From NCBI GenBank assembly GCA_029565685.1, contig JAKQNR010000017.1, positions 62,001-126,000 on the forward strand: 64,000 nt of DNA. Reading direction: 5' to 3'. This DNA comes from a bacterium. Its GTDB lineage: Bacteria > Zhuqueibacterota > Zhuqueibacteria > Residuimicrobiales > Residuimicrobiaceae. Of the stretch, positions 34,691-44,307 are shown piece after piece (the stretch's first letter is position 1; every line of letters starts with the position of its first letter). A program made the position numbers and the translations under genes. The notes under the pieces are model-generated. The model searched no databases and was not told the DNA's origin. It was given only the letters and a program-made list of their open reading frames with translations.

Positions 34691-34940
34691 GCCAAGGTGA
34701 GCTTGAGAGTGCGAATCAAAAAGCCGGCCGGAGCGGATACAACAAACATCATTTCTTTTTTTTCTCAAGGGATCATGCAAGCAGAGATCGAACGGAACCG
34801 CTGGCTTCAGCGGCCGGCGCCTCGACGTTGCTTGTCGGCATTGGTTGGCCATGATCATGGACAGGGACTGATGAATCCAACAAGTAAATTTTCCCTCTGG
34901 GATCCGCAAGCCGGCTTGCAGGGCTGCGGGCGACAAAGAG

Positions 34941-36236
34941 CTACCGTTGCATCATGCGATCCAGACTTTTTATGTTCATCATTAGAAATCGCGGCTGATG
35001 ATAATTGCACCGCCGCATTGGATGAATGCCCCATTTCTCTCTTGTTTGGGGTTCGCCGTAGCGATTGACCGCCTGTTCCCAAGCGCCGATGCCGCGGCAA
35101 AAGGCCTTCTTGACATACTCCCATGTCCGTCCATACCACTCTTTCGCCCAGCTTTCTCCGCTCTGTTCCAGTACGATCATGCATCCGATTAAAATTTCTG
35201 TGTGCGCCCACATGGTTTTGGTGGAATAATCCGCTCCCTGAATGCGGTCGGGCCCGGAAAAAACCATATAGTCTTCGCTCGCCCAGCCGTCGAAACAATG
35301 ATCCCATCCCATCTCGAGATAGCGCTTGAAATGGGTTTTGGCGCGCTCAAAGAGCTGGTCGTCTTTTTTCAACAGCGCGGCCTGCATGACCATCCATTGC
35401 GCTTCCAGGGAGTGGCCGAGGAACATTCTGCCTTCTTGCGCAGCAAGTCTGCGGTAATCATGGGCAAGCTCTTCGTTGGCAATTCGGTACCTTGAATCAT
35501 AAAATCGGTTCATCAGGTGATCGAGGTGGAGATCCCAAAGGCCGGCCAGGTCATCGTGCGGATGATACTGCAGCAGCAGGGTCAACAAATGGACAAAGAT
35601 CATGGAGTGCCCTTGAATTCTCAGGCCTTCCCAGCGAGTGCCTTTGCGATAGTCGGGCGCTTCATACGCTCTATGCGCCGCCCGAATGGATTCGACGGCC
35701 AATTGAAGGTTCTTGTCGTCGCCGGTGCAGCGATAGTATTCCACCAATCCGATGGCGGCGAACAGCCAGCCATAGACGTCCGTGTCCGCCTCAACCCCCT
35801 TGATCAGTCTGCCGTCTCGATGTACTTTTTCCGCCCATTGTCCATGACCCAGGTACATGCGGTTCACCATAAAATCACGGGTTCGTCGGGCGATGTCCAG
35901 ATAGGTTGTTTCTTTGCCGAATTGGGAATACAAAAAAGAATAAACCCAGAGGCCGCGTCCCTGATACCAGATGTATTTTTCATCATCCACCGGTACGCCG
36001 TCGGGGGTCAAGTTGCAGATAAAGCCGCCGTATTCCCGGTCATACCCGCCATGATCCCAGAACGGCAGATACTGTTTGAACAGGAGGTCATGCAGTTCGT
36101 CGCGATGCTGCCGGTACGTCATCCCCGGTAGAAAGCATTGCTGCGCGTTGGGGGGTGTTGTCGCTCTCTTGCTGCATGCCAGGCCGGGCAACGCGTTTGC
36201 CGCTGAAAGGGAAAAAAGAAAGCTGCGTCTGTTCAT
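34941..36236 (-). CDS. secreted N-acylglucosamine 2-epimerase (AGE) family protein
   Basis: An (alpha/alpha)6-barrel protein of 431 residues. The start is the ATG at 36236 with GAGGA upstream. The N-terminus MNRRSFLFSLSAANALPGLAC combines a twin-Arg motif with a lipobox-like end, so it is probably an exported lipoprotein; ordinary AGE enzymes are cytoplasmic. Family features: FWDHGGYDREYGGF, KYIWYQGRGLWVYSFLY, ADTDVYGWLFAAIGLVEYY, HSLEAQWMVMQA, and STKTMWAHTEILI with the conserved His. Such enzymes interconvert GlcNAc/ManNAc or cellobiose-type disaccharides; the export suggests action on external sugars. Substrate unknown. Confidence 0.85.
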   Translation of the reverse strand: MNRRSFLFSLSAANALPGLACSKRATTPPNAQQCFLPGMTYRQHRDELHDLLFKQYLPFWDHGGYDREYGGFICNLTPDGVPVDDEKYIWYQGRGLWVYSFLYSQFGKETTYLDIARRTRDFMVNRMYLGHGQWAEKVHRDGRLIKGVEADTDVYGWLFAAIGLVEYYRCTGDDKNLQLAVESIRAAHRAYEAPDYRKGTRWEGLRIQGHSMIFVHLLTLLLQYHPHDDLAGLWDLHLDHLMNRFYDSRYRIANEELAHDYRRLAAQEGRMFLGHSLEAQWMVMQAALLKKDDQLFERAKTHFKRYLEMGWDHCFDGWASEDYMVFSGPDRIQGADYSTKTMWAHTEILIGCMIVLEQSGESWAKEWYGRTWEYVKKAFCRGIGAWEQAVNRYGEPQTREKWGIHPMRRCNYHQPRFLMMNIKSLDRMMQR

Positions 36237-36551
36237 TTTATCCTCGTCGCAGTTAGTGAGGGCAGGTCTATAGAACAATATAGACATATTTTATAATTAA
36301 GCAAGAGGCGGTTATCTCTGGGCGGGGAAAGGGTTTTTATTGCCGCTGGGCTAACATGGAAGAGCTGAGGGGCTTGGCGGTCTCTGATGTTTGTTCAGCG
36401 GATTGGCGAGTAGCCGGTTCGGGCATGTCTTGACAGGCTGAAGGAACCGGGGGCCGGGGACAGCAGCAAAGAGAAGGTCCGCAGTTCCTCTGCGCTTTTC
36501 GCGACTCGGTGGGGGCGTCCCTGCGCCATGACCGTCTGATGCGCCGGCAAC
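36237..36551. other. non-coding interval
   Basis: About 315 bases between the AGE-family gene and the tRNA terminator. It should hold the promoter of the minus-strand epimerase gene, probably in the AT-rich stretch at 36265-36300. Nothing else recognised. Confidence 0.4.
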
Positions 36552-36578
36552 AAAAAAGCCTGCTTGGATTGCAGGCTT
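36552..36578 (-). terminator. rho-independent terminator of the tRNA gene
   Basis: On the minus strand, stem AAGCCTGC / GCAGGCTT with a 7-nt loop, followed by a T run. It lies 16 bases beyond the tRNA 3' end. Confidence 0.9.
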
Positions 36579-36594
36579 GTATTGTTTATATTAT

Positions 36595-36670
<76 letters not shown>

Positions 36671-36731
36671 CTTTTTACGATTTGAAATATACCCTTTTTG
36701 CATAAAATATACAAGCGAAAAATAGAGTCTT

Positions 36732-37274
36732 ATGAGCTTTCTACAACTGGTGCAATCCCGGCGCAGCGTGCGCCGGTTCCTCGACAAACCGGTGGATCGC
36801 GCTCTGATCCTGCAGTGCGTGGAGGCGGCGCGGTTGGCGCCGTCTGCGGAAAACGTTCAGCCCTGGCGCTTTCTCATTCTGGATGATCCGCAGATCCGGC
36901 AAAAGTTTTGCGATGAAAACTTTACCGGGCTCTACCGTGTCACGCGCTGGGCGGCTCAAGCGCCGGTCCTGGTGGCGCTGCTGGCGGAAAAAGACCTGCT
37001 TGCCAATCGCATCGGCAAGCAGATCACCGGCATTCATTATTATCTCATCGACATGGGCATAGCCGGCGAGCATTTTGTGCTCCAGGCTGCTGAATTGGGC
37101 CTGGGCACCTGCTGGATCGGCTGGTTCAGTCCGGACAAGGCGCGCCGGACCCTGCAACTGCCCACAAAATATGAAATAGTCTCGCTGCTGGCTCTGGGGT
37201 ATTCGGCTGATGAGGCGGTTCGTCCGCTCAAGCGCAAGGCTCAGGCTGACATCTGTCGGTTCAATTCCCTATGA
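36732..37274 (+). CDS. nitroreductase family protein
   Basis: FMN-dependent oxidoreductase of 180 residues, normal for the short branch. The signature is SRRSVRRFLDKPV at residues 9-21, APSAENVQPWRFLIL (flavin phosphate contacts), and ELGLGTCWIGWFSPDKARRTL with the GLGTCWIG flavin loop, then ALGYSADEA. Cytoplasmic. Its last codons overlap the start of sfsA (ATGA-type), so it heads a coupled run of nitroreductase, sfsA and carbamoyltransferase. Natural substrate unknown. Confidence 0.92.
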   Translation: MSFLQLVQSRRSVRRFLDKPVDRALILQCVEAARLAPSAENVQPWRFLILDDPQIRQKFCDENFTGLYRVTRWAAQAPVLVALLAEKDLLANRIGKQITGIHYYLIDMGIAGEHFVLQAAELGLGTCWIGWFSPDKARRTLQLPTKYEIVSLLALGYSADEAVRPLKRKAQADICRFNSL

Positions 37275-37969
37275 AATTGCCGCCCCTTCTCTCCGGGATT
37301 TTAATCAAGCGGATCAAGCGCTTTATGGCAGAAATCCGTCTGGATGACGGAGCGGAAATCATCGCCCATTGTCCCAACTCGGGCAGCATGCTGGGTTGCG
37401 ACAGTCCCGGCAATAAGGTGCTGGTTTCCGTCAGCGAGCGGCCTGAGCGGCGGTACCGCCACACCTGGGAAATGGTGCGTGTAAACGGCGTATGGGTGGG
37501 CATCAACACTCTGGCGCCTAATCGTCTGATTCACGAGATGTTGTTGCAGCGCCGCCCGGCTGTTTTTTCCGATTACACCACAGTGCGGCGTGAAGTGCCG
37601 TGGGGCAGCCACAGCCGCATGGATTTTTTGCTCAGCGGCGGCCGCAGCCAGTGTTATATCGAAGTGAAAAATGTCACCCTGGCCCAGGCCGGCGTCGCCT
37701 ATTTCCCGGATGCGGTCACGGAGCGCGGCCAAAAGCATCTGCGTGATCTGCAGGAGATCGTCCGCCACGGCCATCGCGGCGTGATTCTGTTTCTGGTGCA
37801 GCGTATGGACGCGGAGCGGTTTATGCCCGCCCGGTTCATCGACCCGGAGTATGCACGATTGTTGTCTGAGGCATGGAAGAACGGCGTAGAGATCGTCGTC
37901 TGTCAGGCCCTGGTGACGCCGGAAGAGATCACGGTAGTGAACCTGTTGGAGCCGACCTTGTCCGTATGA
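37271..37969 (+). CDS. sfsA: SfsA family DNA/RNA nuclease-like protein
   Basis: A 232-residue protein matching SfsA, named from a sugar fermentation phenotype and built on a PD-(D/E)xK nuclease-like fold. Landmarks: HCPNSGSMLGC, the motif GINTLAPNRLIHE, SRMDFLLSGG followed by CYIEVKNVTLA (the D-x-E-x-K core: Asp in RMDF, Glu and Lys in EVKN), FPDAVTERGQKHLRDL and GVILFLVQRMDAERF. Cytoplasmic. Translationally coupled at both ends, to the nitroreductase and the carbamoyltransferase. Confidence 0.94.
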   Translation: MKLPPLLSGILIKRIKRFMAEIRLDDGAEIIAHCPNSGSMLGCDSPGNKVLVSVSERPERRYRHTWEMVRVNGVWVGINTLAPNRLIHEMLLQRRPAVFSDYTTVRREVPWGSHSRMDFLLSGGRSQCYIEVKNVTLAQAGVAYFPDAVTERGQKHLRDLQEIVRHGHRGVILFLVQRMDAERFMPARFIDPEYARLLSEAWKNGVEIVVCQALVTPEEITVVNLLEPTLSV

Positions 37970-39732
37970 ATATTCTTGGTCTTTCGGATGTAACCGGAAA
38001 TCACAGCCACAGCAGTGTGGCGCTATTGCAGGACGGCCGTTTGAGCATGGCGTTGTCGCAGGAGCGCCTGTCGCGGATTAAAAACGATTCCACGTTTCCC
38101 CTCGCTGCGATCGAGACCGTGTTGTCAGCGGTCCGCCTGCGAATGGACGACATCGATGTGTTCGCCTGCGGTTACCCGGCGCCTCGCTATTATGCCAGTC
38201 TGCTCGAACATAACCTCCTCGATCTGCCGCGCGCGCTCGTGGGCGTGGCTGTGCGCCGGCCGGACCGTGTGCTCAAGTATCTTTTGCCGAACCTGAAAAA
38301 AGCGATCTACGATCCCAGCCATGCTGCGTCCGCCAACGCGCTGCCTTCCAGCAAACTGGTTTTTGTCGATCATCATTTGGCGCACGTCACGGCCGCTTAT
38401 GCCGCCTCGAGCATGGAGGAGTGCCTGGCCATCAGCTATGGAGGATTTGCGCCTCATGCCGACGGCCGCAATGTGGCCGGCGCGGTGTATCGCTGTTGCG
38501 GTGAGGATATCGAATTTTTGCAGGACATCCCCTACTTTGCCACCGGCTGCTGGTTCTCGGGCGTCACGGTCGCCCTGGGGTATCGCTACATGGAGCAGGA
38601 GGGCAAGACCATGGGACTGGCAGGGCTGGGAGATCCTCATTCCTGCTATGATGCGGTGTCCGGGGTTACGACGAGGTTTATCGATGGAAGATGGCAGCCG
38701 TACAAGCACTGGCTGGATTATATCTTTACGCCCAGAGCTGAGGTGTTTCTTTCCAGCCGCAGCGGTCGTTTTCTGCAGGGCCTGCTGAAACGACACAGGC
38801 CGGAGGACGTCGCGGCTGCAGCCCAGCGGGTGTGGCAGGAAAATCTTTTACATTTCATTCAGCACCTGATCGACGTCTACCGGATCAAAAAGTTTGCACT
38901 GGCCGGCGGCCTGTTCTTAAATGCAGCGATCAACCGCGTCATCGCCGAGCAGGCCGGGGTTGAGTCGTTGTTCATTTTTCCCCATACCGGCGACGGCTCC
39001 ACTCCCATCGGCGCAGCCCTGCAGGTCCATCGCACGGCGGTTGGCCTTCTTCCCCGCCGGCCCATCACCGACACCGCCTGGGGTTGTGGTTTCGATCGCG
39101 CCGCGGTACTGCAAGACCTGCATACCTGCAGCGGACCATTGCGTTATGAAGTGCTTCCCGACGCACCCGCCTATACGGCAAAGCGGCTCAACGATGGTAA
39201 AATCATCGGTTGGTTTCAGGGACGGGAAGAGTATGGACCGCGCAGCCTTGGGCAGCGCTGCATTTTGGCTGACCCCCGGCGATTGGAGATGAAAAGGGCC
39301 CTGAACCGGCGTAAACAGCGCGAGGAGTGGATCCCGCTCGGCGTCAGCTGCCTGGCGGAGCAGGGGGACGCCTATTTTGCCAACTGGCAGCCCAGTCCTT
39401 TTATGACCCGGCTGTACCAGGTGCATGGCGATCGACGAACCGCGGTGCCGGCGGCGGTCCATGGGGATGGCTCCTGCCGCGTTCAGGCTGTGGCCGGTTC
39501 AACGGATCTTTTCCGCAAATTATTGGAATGCTTCTATGGTTTAACTGGAATCGGCATGGTGCTGAATTCCAGTCTCAACCGTCACGGGGAGCCCATCGTG
39601 CACCGGCCGGCGGAGGCCATGCACCTGCTCCTTGAAGGTGTGATCGATGAGCTGGTGATCGGAGATATGGTGATAAAAAGTGACCGCCGAGGCTGCTTGG
39701 GCGGTTTCGAGTTTTATTTAACTAATTTTTAA
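37966..39732 (+). CDS. carbamoyltransferase, NodU/CmcH family
   Basis: Transfers the carbamoyl group of carbamoyl phosphate to a hydroxyl of a small molecule or sugar. 588 residues from an ATG overlapping the sfsA stop. The N-terminal Kae1-like domain has HSHSSVALLQDGRLSMAL and QERLSRIKND, with the metal motif VDHHLAHVTAAY; ALAGGLFLNAAINR is the nucleotide-binding segment. The C-terminal domain has EEYGPRSLGQRCILADPR, then the MVLNSSLNRHGEPIVHRP end region, given here in parts as GMVLNSSLNRHGEP and EAMHLLL. The next gene is a sugar kinase, so a carbamoylated sugar is a reasonable guess, not proved. Confidence 0.92.
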   Translation: MNILGLSDVTGNHSHSSVALLQDGRLSMALSQERLSRIKNDSTFPLAAIETVLSAVRLRMDDIDVFACGYPAPRYYASLLEHNLLDLPRALVGVAVRRPDRVLKYLLPNLKKAIYDPSHAASANALPSSKLVFVDHHLAHVTAAYAASSMEECLAISYGGFAPHADGRNVAGAVYRCCGEDIEFLQDIPYFATGCWFSGVTVALGYRYMEQEGKTMGLAGLGDPHSCYDAVSGVTTRFIDGRWQPYKHWLDYIFTPRAEVFLSSRSGRFLQGLLKRHRPEDVAAAAQRVWQENLLHFIQHLIDVYRIKKFALAGGLFLNAAINRVIAEQAGVESLFIFPHTGDGSTPIGAALQVHRTAVGLLPRRPITDTAWGCGFDRAAVLQDLHTCSGPLRYEVLPDAPAYTAKRLNDGKIIGWFQGREEYGPRSLGQRCILADPRRLEMKRALNRRKQREEWIPLGVSCLAEQGDAYFANWQPSPFMTRLYQVHGDRRTAVPAAVHGDGSCRVQAVAGSTDLFRKLLECFYGLTGIGMVLNSSLNRHGEPIVHRPAEAMHLLLEGVIDELVIGDMVIKSDRRGCLGGFEFYLTNF

Positions 39733-39743
39733 AAGGATAGACC

Positions 39744-40739
39744 ATGATCGTAAGAACCCGTGTGTTTTCCCGCGCCGGTCTGGCCGGCAATCCTTCGGAT
39801 GGCTATCATGGCAAAACGCTCTCGGTGACGGTGAAGAATTTTTCCGCTGAGGTCACGCTGTATGAGACGCCGGATCTGGAGATACTGCCTAATGAGCGCG
39901 ATCACTCCTATTTCGAGAACCTGGCGCATTTGGTCAAGGACGTCCGCCGGCACGGCTATTACGGCGGCATTCGGTTGATCAAGGCGGCGGCGAAAAAGTT
40001 TTATGAGTACTGCGAACACAAAGGCATTCAGCTGAGCGATAAAAATTTTACCGTGCGCTATCGTTCCAACATTCCGGTGCAGGTGGGGCTCGGCGGCTCC
40101 AGCGCCATCGTCACGGCCACCATTCGAGCGCTGATGACTTTTTACGGCGTCGAGATTTCCAAGCCCACATTGCCCAACCTGATCCTCAGCGTTGAGACCG
40201 AAGAGCTGGGCATTGCCGCCGGTCTGCAGGATCGCGTGATCCAGGTGTATGAGGGCTTGGTCTTTATGGATTTCGACAAAAAGCTGATGGAGGCTCAGGG
40301 GTACGGCCATTATGAGCCGCTGGATCCCAATCTGCTGCCCAATCTCTATCTGGCGTACATGGCGGATCTGAGCGAGATCTCGGGAGTGTCGCACGGCAAT
40401 CTGCGCGGCCGTTTTCTTGCCGGCGATCCGCAGGTGGTGGACGCGATGAAATATTTCGCCGATCGCGCCGAGATGGCCAAAGAGTGCCTGAAAGCGCGTC
40501 AGCCGGAGAAATTGGGACAGCTGATCAACGAGAATTTCGACAAACGTAAAGAGATCATGCCGCTCAATCGGCGCAATCTCGAAATGGTATCAGTAGCCCG
40601 CGCAGCCGGCGCCAGCGCCGGCTTTACCGGCAGCGGCGGCGCCATCGTCGGCACCTATGAAAACGAAGCGATGTTCAAAAAATTGAAGGAGGATCTGGCG
40701 GAGATCGGCGCCGTGGTGATCAAGCCGGATATCATCTAG
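39744..40739 (+). CDS. GHMP family sugar kinase, glucuronokinase-like
   Basis: A 331-residue ATP-dependent small-molecule kinase. The N-terminus ARAGLAGNPSDGYHGKTLS-type motif reads SRAGLAGNPSDGYHGKTLS, characteristic of the glucuronokinase/heptose-kinase branch. Motif 2, VGLGGSSAIVTATIRAL, is the ATP phosphate loop; motif 3 is GFTGSGGAIVGTY near residue 295. AAAGGAT precedes the ATG, 12 bases after the carbamoyltransferase stop, so they are probably one operon. Likely phosphorylates the anomeric hydroxyl of a sugar or uronic acid; substrate inferred only from similarity to plant enzymes. Confidence 0.85.
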   Translation: MIVRTRVFSRAGLAGNPSDGYHGKTLSVTVKNFSAEVTLYETPDLEILPNERDHSYFENLAHLVKDVRRHGYYGGIRLIKAAAKKFYEYCEHKGIQLSDKNFTVRYRSNIPVQVGLGGSSAIVTATIRALMTFYGVEISKPTLPNLILSVETEELGIAAGLQDRVIQVYEGLVFMDFDKKLMEAQGYGHYEPLDPNLLPNLYLAYMADLSEISGVSHGNLRGRFLAGDPQVVDAMKYFADRAEMAKECLKARQPEKLGQLINENFDKRKEIMPLNRRNLEMVSVARAAGASAGFTGSGGAIVGTYENEAMFKKLKEDLAEIGAVVIKPDII

Positions 40740-40868
40740 CGCAATGGTCAGCCGGCCGTTTGGTTGGGCGAAGGGGCGGCGCCTACGCTGCGCAAAAGGA
40801 AAACCCACAAAGCGCAGACGACACAGCCATCCTCCGCCCTCGCGGTCCGCTCTCAGTGGATTTTTTCG

Positions 40869-41969
40869 ATGAACTCTGTTTATTTCTCCAGTAAGGATAT
40901 CGGTTCCATCCGCCGCCGGTTGTTGACTTGGTTCCGCGCGAATCGGCGCGATCTGCCGTGGCGGCGTAAGCGCACGGCGTATTGCATCTGGATCTCTGAG
41001 ATCATGCTGCAGCAAACCCAGGTGCAGCAGGTGATCCCCTACTATCGTCGATTCTGCAAACAATTTCCCTCCATTAAAAAGCTGGCCAACGCGCGACTGG
41101 ATCAGGTGCTCAAGGTGTGGGAGGGCATGGGCTATTACGCCCGCGCCCGCCATCTGCTTCAGGCTGCGCGGATGATTCAAAAGCAACATGCCGGAGTTTT
41201 CCCGCAGGACTATAATGCCGTGCGCCGACTGCCGGGCATCGGTCCCTATACGGCTGCGGCGATCCTCAGCATCGCCTTTCAGCAGCGCTATGCGGTGGTG
41301 GACGGCAACGTCGTCCGCGTATTGTCGCGGTTGGCCGCTTTTCCTGGGGAGGTGCAGACCACCGGCAATAAAAAGATCCTGCAAACCTTGGCGGACACGC
41401 TGTTGCCGGTGAAAGGCCCTGGCGACTTTAATGAGGCGGTGATGGAGCTGGGCGCTCTGCTGTGCACGCCAACCGCTCCGCACTGCGGCGTGTGTCCGTT
41501 GGCCCGATGTTGCCGCGCCCGGCAGCAGGGAGAACCGGAGCGTTTTCCGTTCAAGCGGGCAAAGAAAAAGCGGCCGCATCATGAGGTTGCTGCCGCGATC
41601 ATCTGGCGTCAAGGCCGCATTCTGCTGGCGCGGCGTCCTGAGCGGGGACTGCTGGGCGGCCTATGGGAATTTCCCGGCGGCAAGAGAGAGAAGGGAGAGA
41701 CACTGGAGCAGACCGCGGTGCGTGAAGTGCGTGAAGAGCTGGGCGTCCGAGTGCGGGTGCGCAAGTTTTTTTTCAAGGTGAATCACCAGTACACCCATTT
41801 CTCCGTCACTCTGAATGTTTTTCACTGCGATTGGGTGAGCGGCCGCCCGAGGCCTATCGGCTGCAGCGGTTGGCGATGGGTGCTGCCCAAAGAGCTTGAG
41901 AGGTTCGCCTTTCCGCGGGCGAACGGAAAAATTATCGAGGCTTTGCTCGATTCGATCCCTCGATCTTGA
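40869..41969 (+). CDS. mutY: A/G-specific adenine glycosylase
   Basis: Removes adenine mispaired with 8-oxoguanine. 366 residues from the ATG at 40869; an in-frame start at 40764 adds 35 unlikely residues. Order: helix-hairpin-helix glycosylase with WISEIMLQQTQVQQV (catalytic Glu), LPGIGPYTAAAILSIAF and VDGNVVRVLSRL; iron-sulphur cluster C-x6-C-x2-C-x5-C in CTPTAPHCGVCPLARCC; then a Nudix-like C-terminal domain with GGKREKGETLEQTAVREVR followed by EELGV, an intact Nudix box. In MutY this end recognises 8-oxoG; the intact box leaves hydrolase activity possible. Confidence 0.95.
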   Translation: MNSVYFSSKDIGSIRRRLLTWFRANRRDLPWRRKRTAYCIWISEIMLQQTQVQQVIPYYRRFCKQFPSIKKLANARLDQVLKVWEGMGYYARARHLLQAARMIQKQHAGVFPQDYNAVRRLPGIGPYTAAAILSIAFQQRYAVVDGNVVRVLSRLAAFPGEVQTTGNKKILQTLADTLLPVKGPGDFNEAVMELGALLCTPTAPHCGVCPLARCCRARQQGEPERFPFKRAKKKRPHHEVAAAIIWRQGRILLARRPERGLLGGLWEFPGGKREKGETLEQTAVREVREELGVRVRVRKFFFKVNHQYTHFSVTLNVFHCDWVSGRPRPIGCSGWRWVLPKELERFAFPRANGKIIEALLDSIPRS

Positions 41970-42111
41970 AGCCGTCGTGCCCGGCTGAATACGACAGAAT
42001 CGGTCTCAGCGGTGGAAATGAATGCAACAAATCACAGATAAAATGCGTATATTAAATCTTATTTTTCGAGGAATGGCGCAGGTATAGGTTCTAACAGCAA
42101 GGAGGCATGTT

Positions 42112-44178
42112 TTGCGTAAACTGATCGGATGGTGGTGCTTGGCGCTGGCGTTGATGCCCGTTCTGGTCTTGGCCGACGAAGGCATGTGGACCTTTGATAA
42201 TCCCCCAATTAAACAACTCAAAGAAAAATATAATTTCACTCCCACCCAGGAGTGGTTGGACCATGTCCGTCTCAGTTCCGTGCGCTTTAACGACGGCGGC
42301 TCCGGTTCTTTCATCAGCCCGCAGGGGTTGACCCTGACCAATCATCATGTGGCCCTGGGCCAGCTGCAGAAGATGTCGACGCCGGAAAAAAATTACGTGG
42401 CGAACGGCTTTTATGCCGCGACTCTGGACGAGGAGGTCAAGTGCCCGGACCTGGAGCTGTATGTGCTGCAGGAGCTGGAGAACGTCACGTCTCGCGTGCA
42501 AGGCGCTGTCACCGCTGATTTGAAACCCGATCAGGCGCTCAAGGCGCGTGAAAAAGAGATCGCGGCCATCGAGCAGGAATACAAGGATAAAAACGGATTA
42601 AAATGCGAGGTGGTCAGCCTGTATCACGGCGGCGAATATTGGGCCTACCAGTACAAGCGGTATACTGATGTCCGCCTGGTCATGGCGCCGGAACAAAAGA
42701 TCGCATTCTGGGGGGGCGACGCGGATAATTTCACCTTTCCGCGCTATGATCTCGACATGGCCTTTTTCCGCGTTTACGAAAACGGACAGCCGCTGCGCAC
42801 GGCCCACTACCTGAAATGGAACGCCAAAGGCGTTGAGGAAAACGAATTGGTGTTTGTCTCCGGCCATCCGGGTTCCACCAACCGGCTCAGCACTTACAGC
42901 CAACTGCTGCGACAGCGCGATTTTTTATATCCGCAGCGTCTGGCCATGATCGACAAACAGCTGGAGATTCTGCGTACATACTCCAGCCGCGGCGCCGAGC
43001 AGGCGCGCCGCGCCGCACGGTCTATCTTTGGGCTGGAGAACAGCCGTAAAGCGTTGGGCGGCGAGTATCAGGGTTTGCTCGACGACAAGCTGATGGCCAA
43101 AGCGAAAGCGCAGGAGGATGATTTCCGTAAAAAAGTGAACGAAAATCCGCAGTGGAAAAAAGAGTACGGCGACGGCTGGGATATCATCGCCAAAGTCATT
43201 AAGAAACAAACTAAAAACGCCGAACAGAACAGCTATCGCGGTATGGCTCTGAGTTCGCGTTTCGCCAGCATCGCCAATCAGATTGTATTTTACGCCGCAG
43301 AGGTGAAAAAGCCGGACAGCGAGCGTTTATCCGGTTATCATGATTCGCAGCTGGAGCAGTTGAAATTCCGTCTGTTCTCCCCGGCGCCGATCTATAAGGA
43401 TCTGGATGAGGCGACCTTCAGCGGTATGCTGCAGCTGGCGGTGGAGAAGCTGGGGGCCGAGGACGCCTATCTGCAGAAGATTTTACAGGGCCGCAGCGCT
43501 GCGCAAACGGCCAAGGAGATGATCGAAGCGACGACGCTGGATCAAGTCGATGTGCGCAAAGCGCTCATCGAAGGCGGCAGCGAAGCAGTCGCCCGATCGA
43601 CCGATCCATTCATCGTCCTGGCGCGTCAGTTGGAGCCGGAACAGCGCAAAAAAATCGAAGAGGACAAGAAGAGCACTCAGAGTTTGCTGGTGCCGGCCAC
43701 GGAGAAAATCGCGCGCGCGCGTTTCGCGGTTTATGGCAAAGAGAGCTACCCGGACGCCACCTTCACCCTGCGCCTTTCTTACGGAACCGCCAAGGGCTAT
43801 CCGATGAATGGAACCAAGGCGCCGTACCGGACAACGCTCTATGGGCTGTATGACCGGAGCATCAGCTTTAACCAACAGGGGGATTTCGCCCTGCCGCCGC
43901 GTTTCTGGGAACGCAAGGATCAGCTGGATCTGGCCACGCCGGTTAACTTTGTCAGCAGCAACGACATCATCGGCGGCAACTCCGGATCGCCGGTGATCAA
44001 TCGGAACGCCGAATTGGTGGGTTTGATTTTTGACGGCAATATCGAAAGCCTGGTCGGCCGTTTTGTCTACGATGAAACCTCCAACCGCGCTGTAGCGGTG
44101 CATAGCGCTTTCATGATCGAAGCCCTGCGCAAACTTTACGACGCCGGCAAGCTTGCGGCCGAAATTCTGGGCGAGTAA
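42112..44178 (+). CDS. S46 family dipeptidyl peptidase (DPP7/DPP11-like)
   Basis: Exported serine peptidase of 688 residues that removes N-terminal dipeptides, typical of FCB bacteria. The start is TTG at 42112, six bases after AAGGAGG, followed by signal peptide MRKLIGWWCLALALMPVLVLA. The mature N-terminus DEGMWTFDNPP matches the family. Catalytic residues: His in LTNHHVALG, Asp in the DADNFTFPRYDLD region, Ser in IGGNSGSPVIN. The helical regulatory domain occupies about residues 270-560. The residue that separates DPP7 from DPP11 substrate use (Gly or Arg near the catalytic Ser) could not be assigned by eye. It ends at a strong terminator. Confidence 0.94.
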   Translation: MRKLIGWWCLALALMPVLVLADEGMWTFDNPPIKQLKEKYNFTPTQEWLDHVRLSSVRFNDGGSGSFISPQGLTLTNHHVALGQLQKMSTPEKNYVANGFYAATLDEEVKCPDLELYVLQELENVTSRVQGAVTADLKPDQALKAREKEIAAIEQEYKDKNGLKCEVVSLYHGGEYWAYQYKRYTDVRLVMAPEQKIAFWGGDADNFTFPRYDLDMAFFRVYENGQPLRTAHYLKWNAKGVEENELVFVSGHPGSTNRLSTYSQLLRQRDFLYPQRLAMIDKQLEILRTYSSRGAEQARRAARSIFGLENSRKALGGEYQGLLDDKLMAKAKAQEDDFRKKVNENPQWKKEYGDGWDIIAKVIKKQTKNAEQNSYRGMALSSRFASIANQIVFYAAEVKKPDSERLSGYHDSQLEQLKFRLFSPAPIYKDLDEATFSGMLQLAVEKLGAEDAYLQKILQGRSAAQTAKEMIEATTLDQVDVRKALIEGGSEAVARSTDPFIVLARQLEPEQRKKIEEDKKSTQSLLVPATEKIARARFAVYGKESYPDATFTLRLSYGTAKGYPMNGTKAPYRTTLYGLYDRSISFNQQGDFALPPRFWERKDQLDLATPVNFVSSNDIIGGNSGSPVINRNAELVGLIFDGNIESLVGRFVYDETSNRAVAVHSAFMIEALRKLYDAGKLAAEILGE

Positions 44179-44199
44179 GCGTCCAGCCCTTTTCTCCTG

Positions 44200-44231
44200 A
44201 ACGCCGGGCACTGAACGCCCGGCGTTTTTTT
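44200..44231 (+). terminator. rho-independent terminator
   Basis: Perfect 10-bp stem AACGCCGGGC / GCCCGGCGTT with a 7-nt loop and a T run of seven. Closes the S46 peptidase gene. Confidence 0.95.
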
Positions 44232-44307
44232 ATAAAAGCCGGGCGCCGACTTGGACACGATCAGGATTTTGAACAAGCGGGGCCAGCCTGAAGGAGGATG
44301 AACGCCC

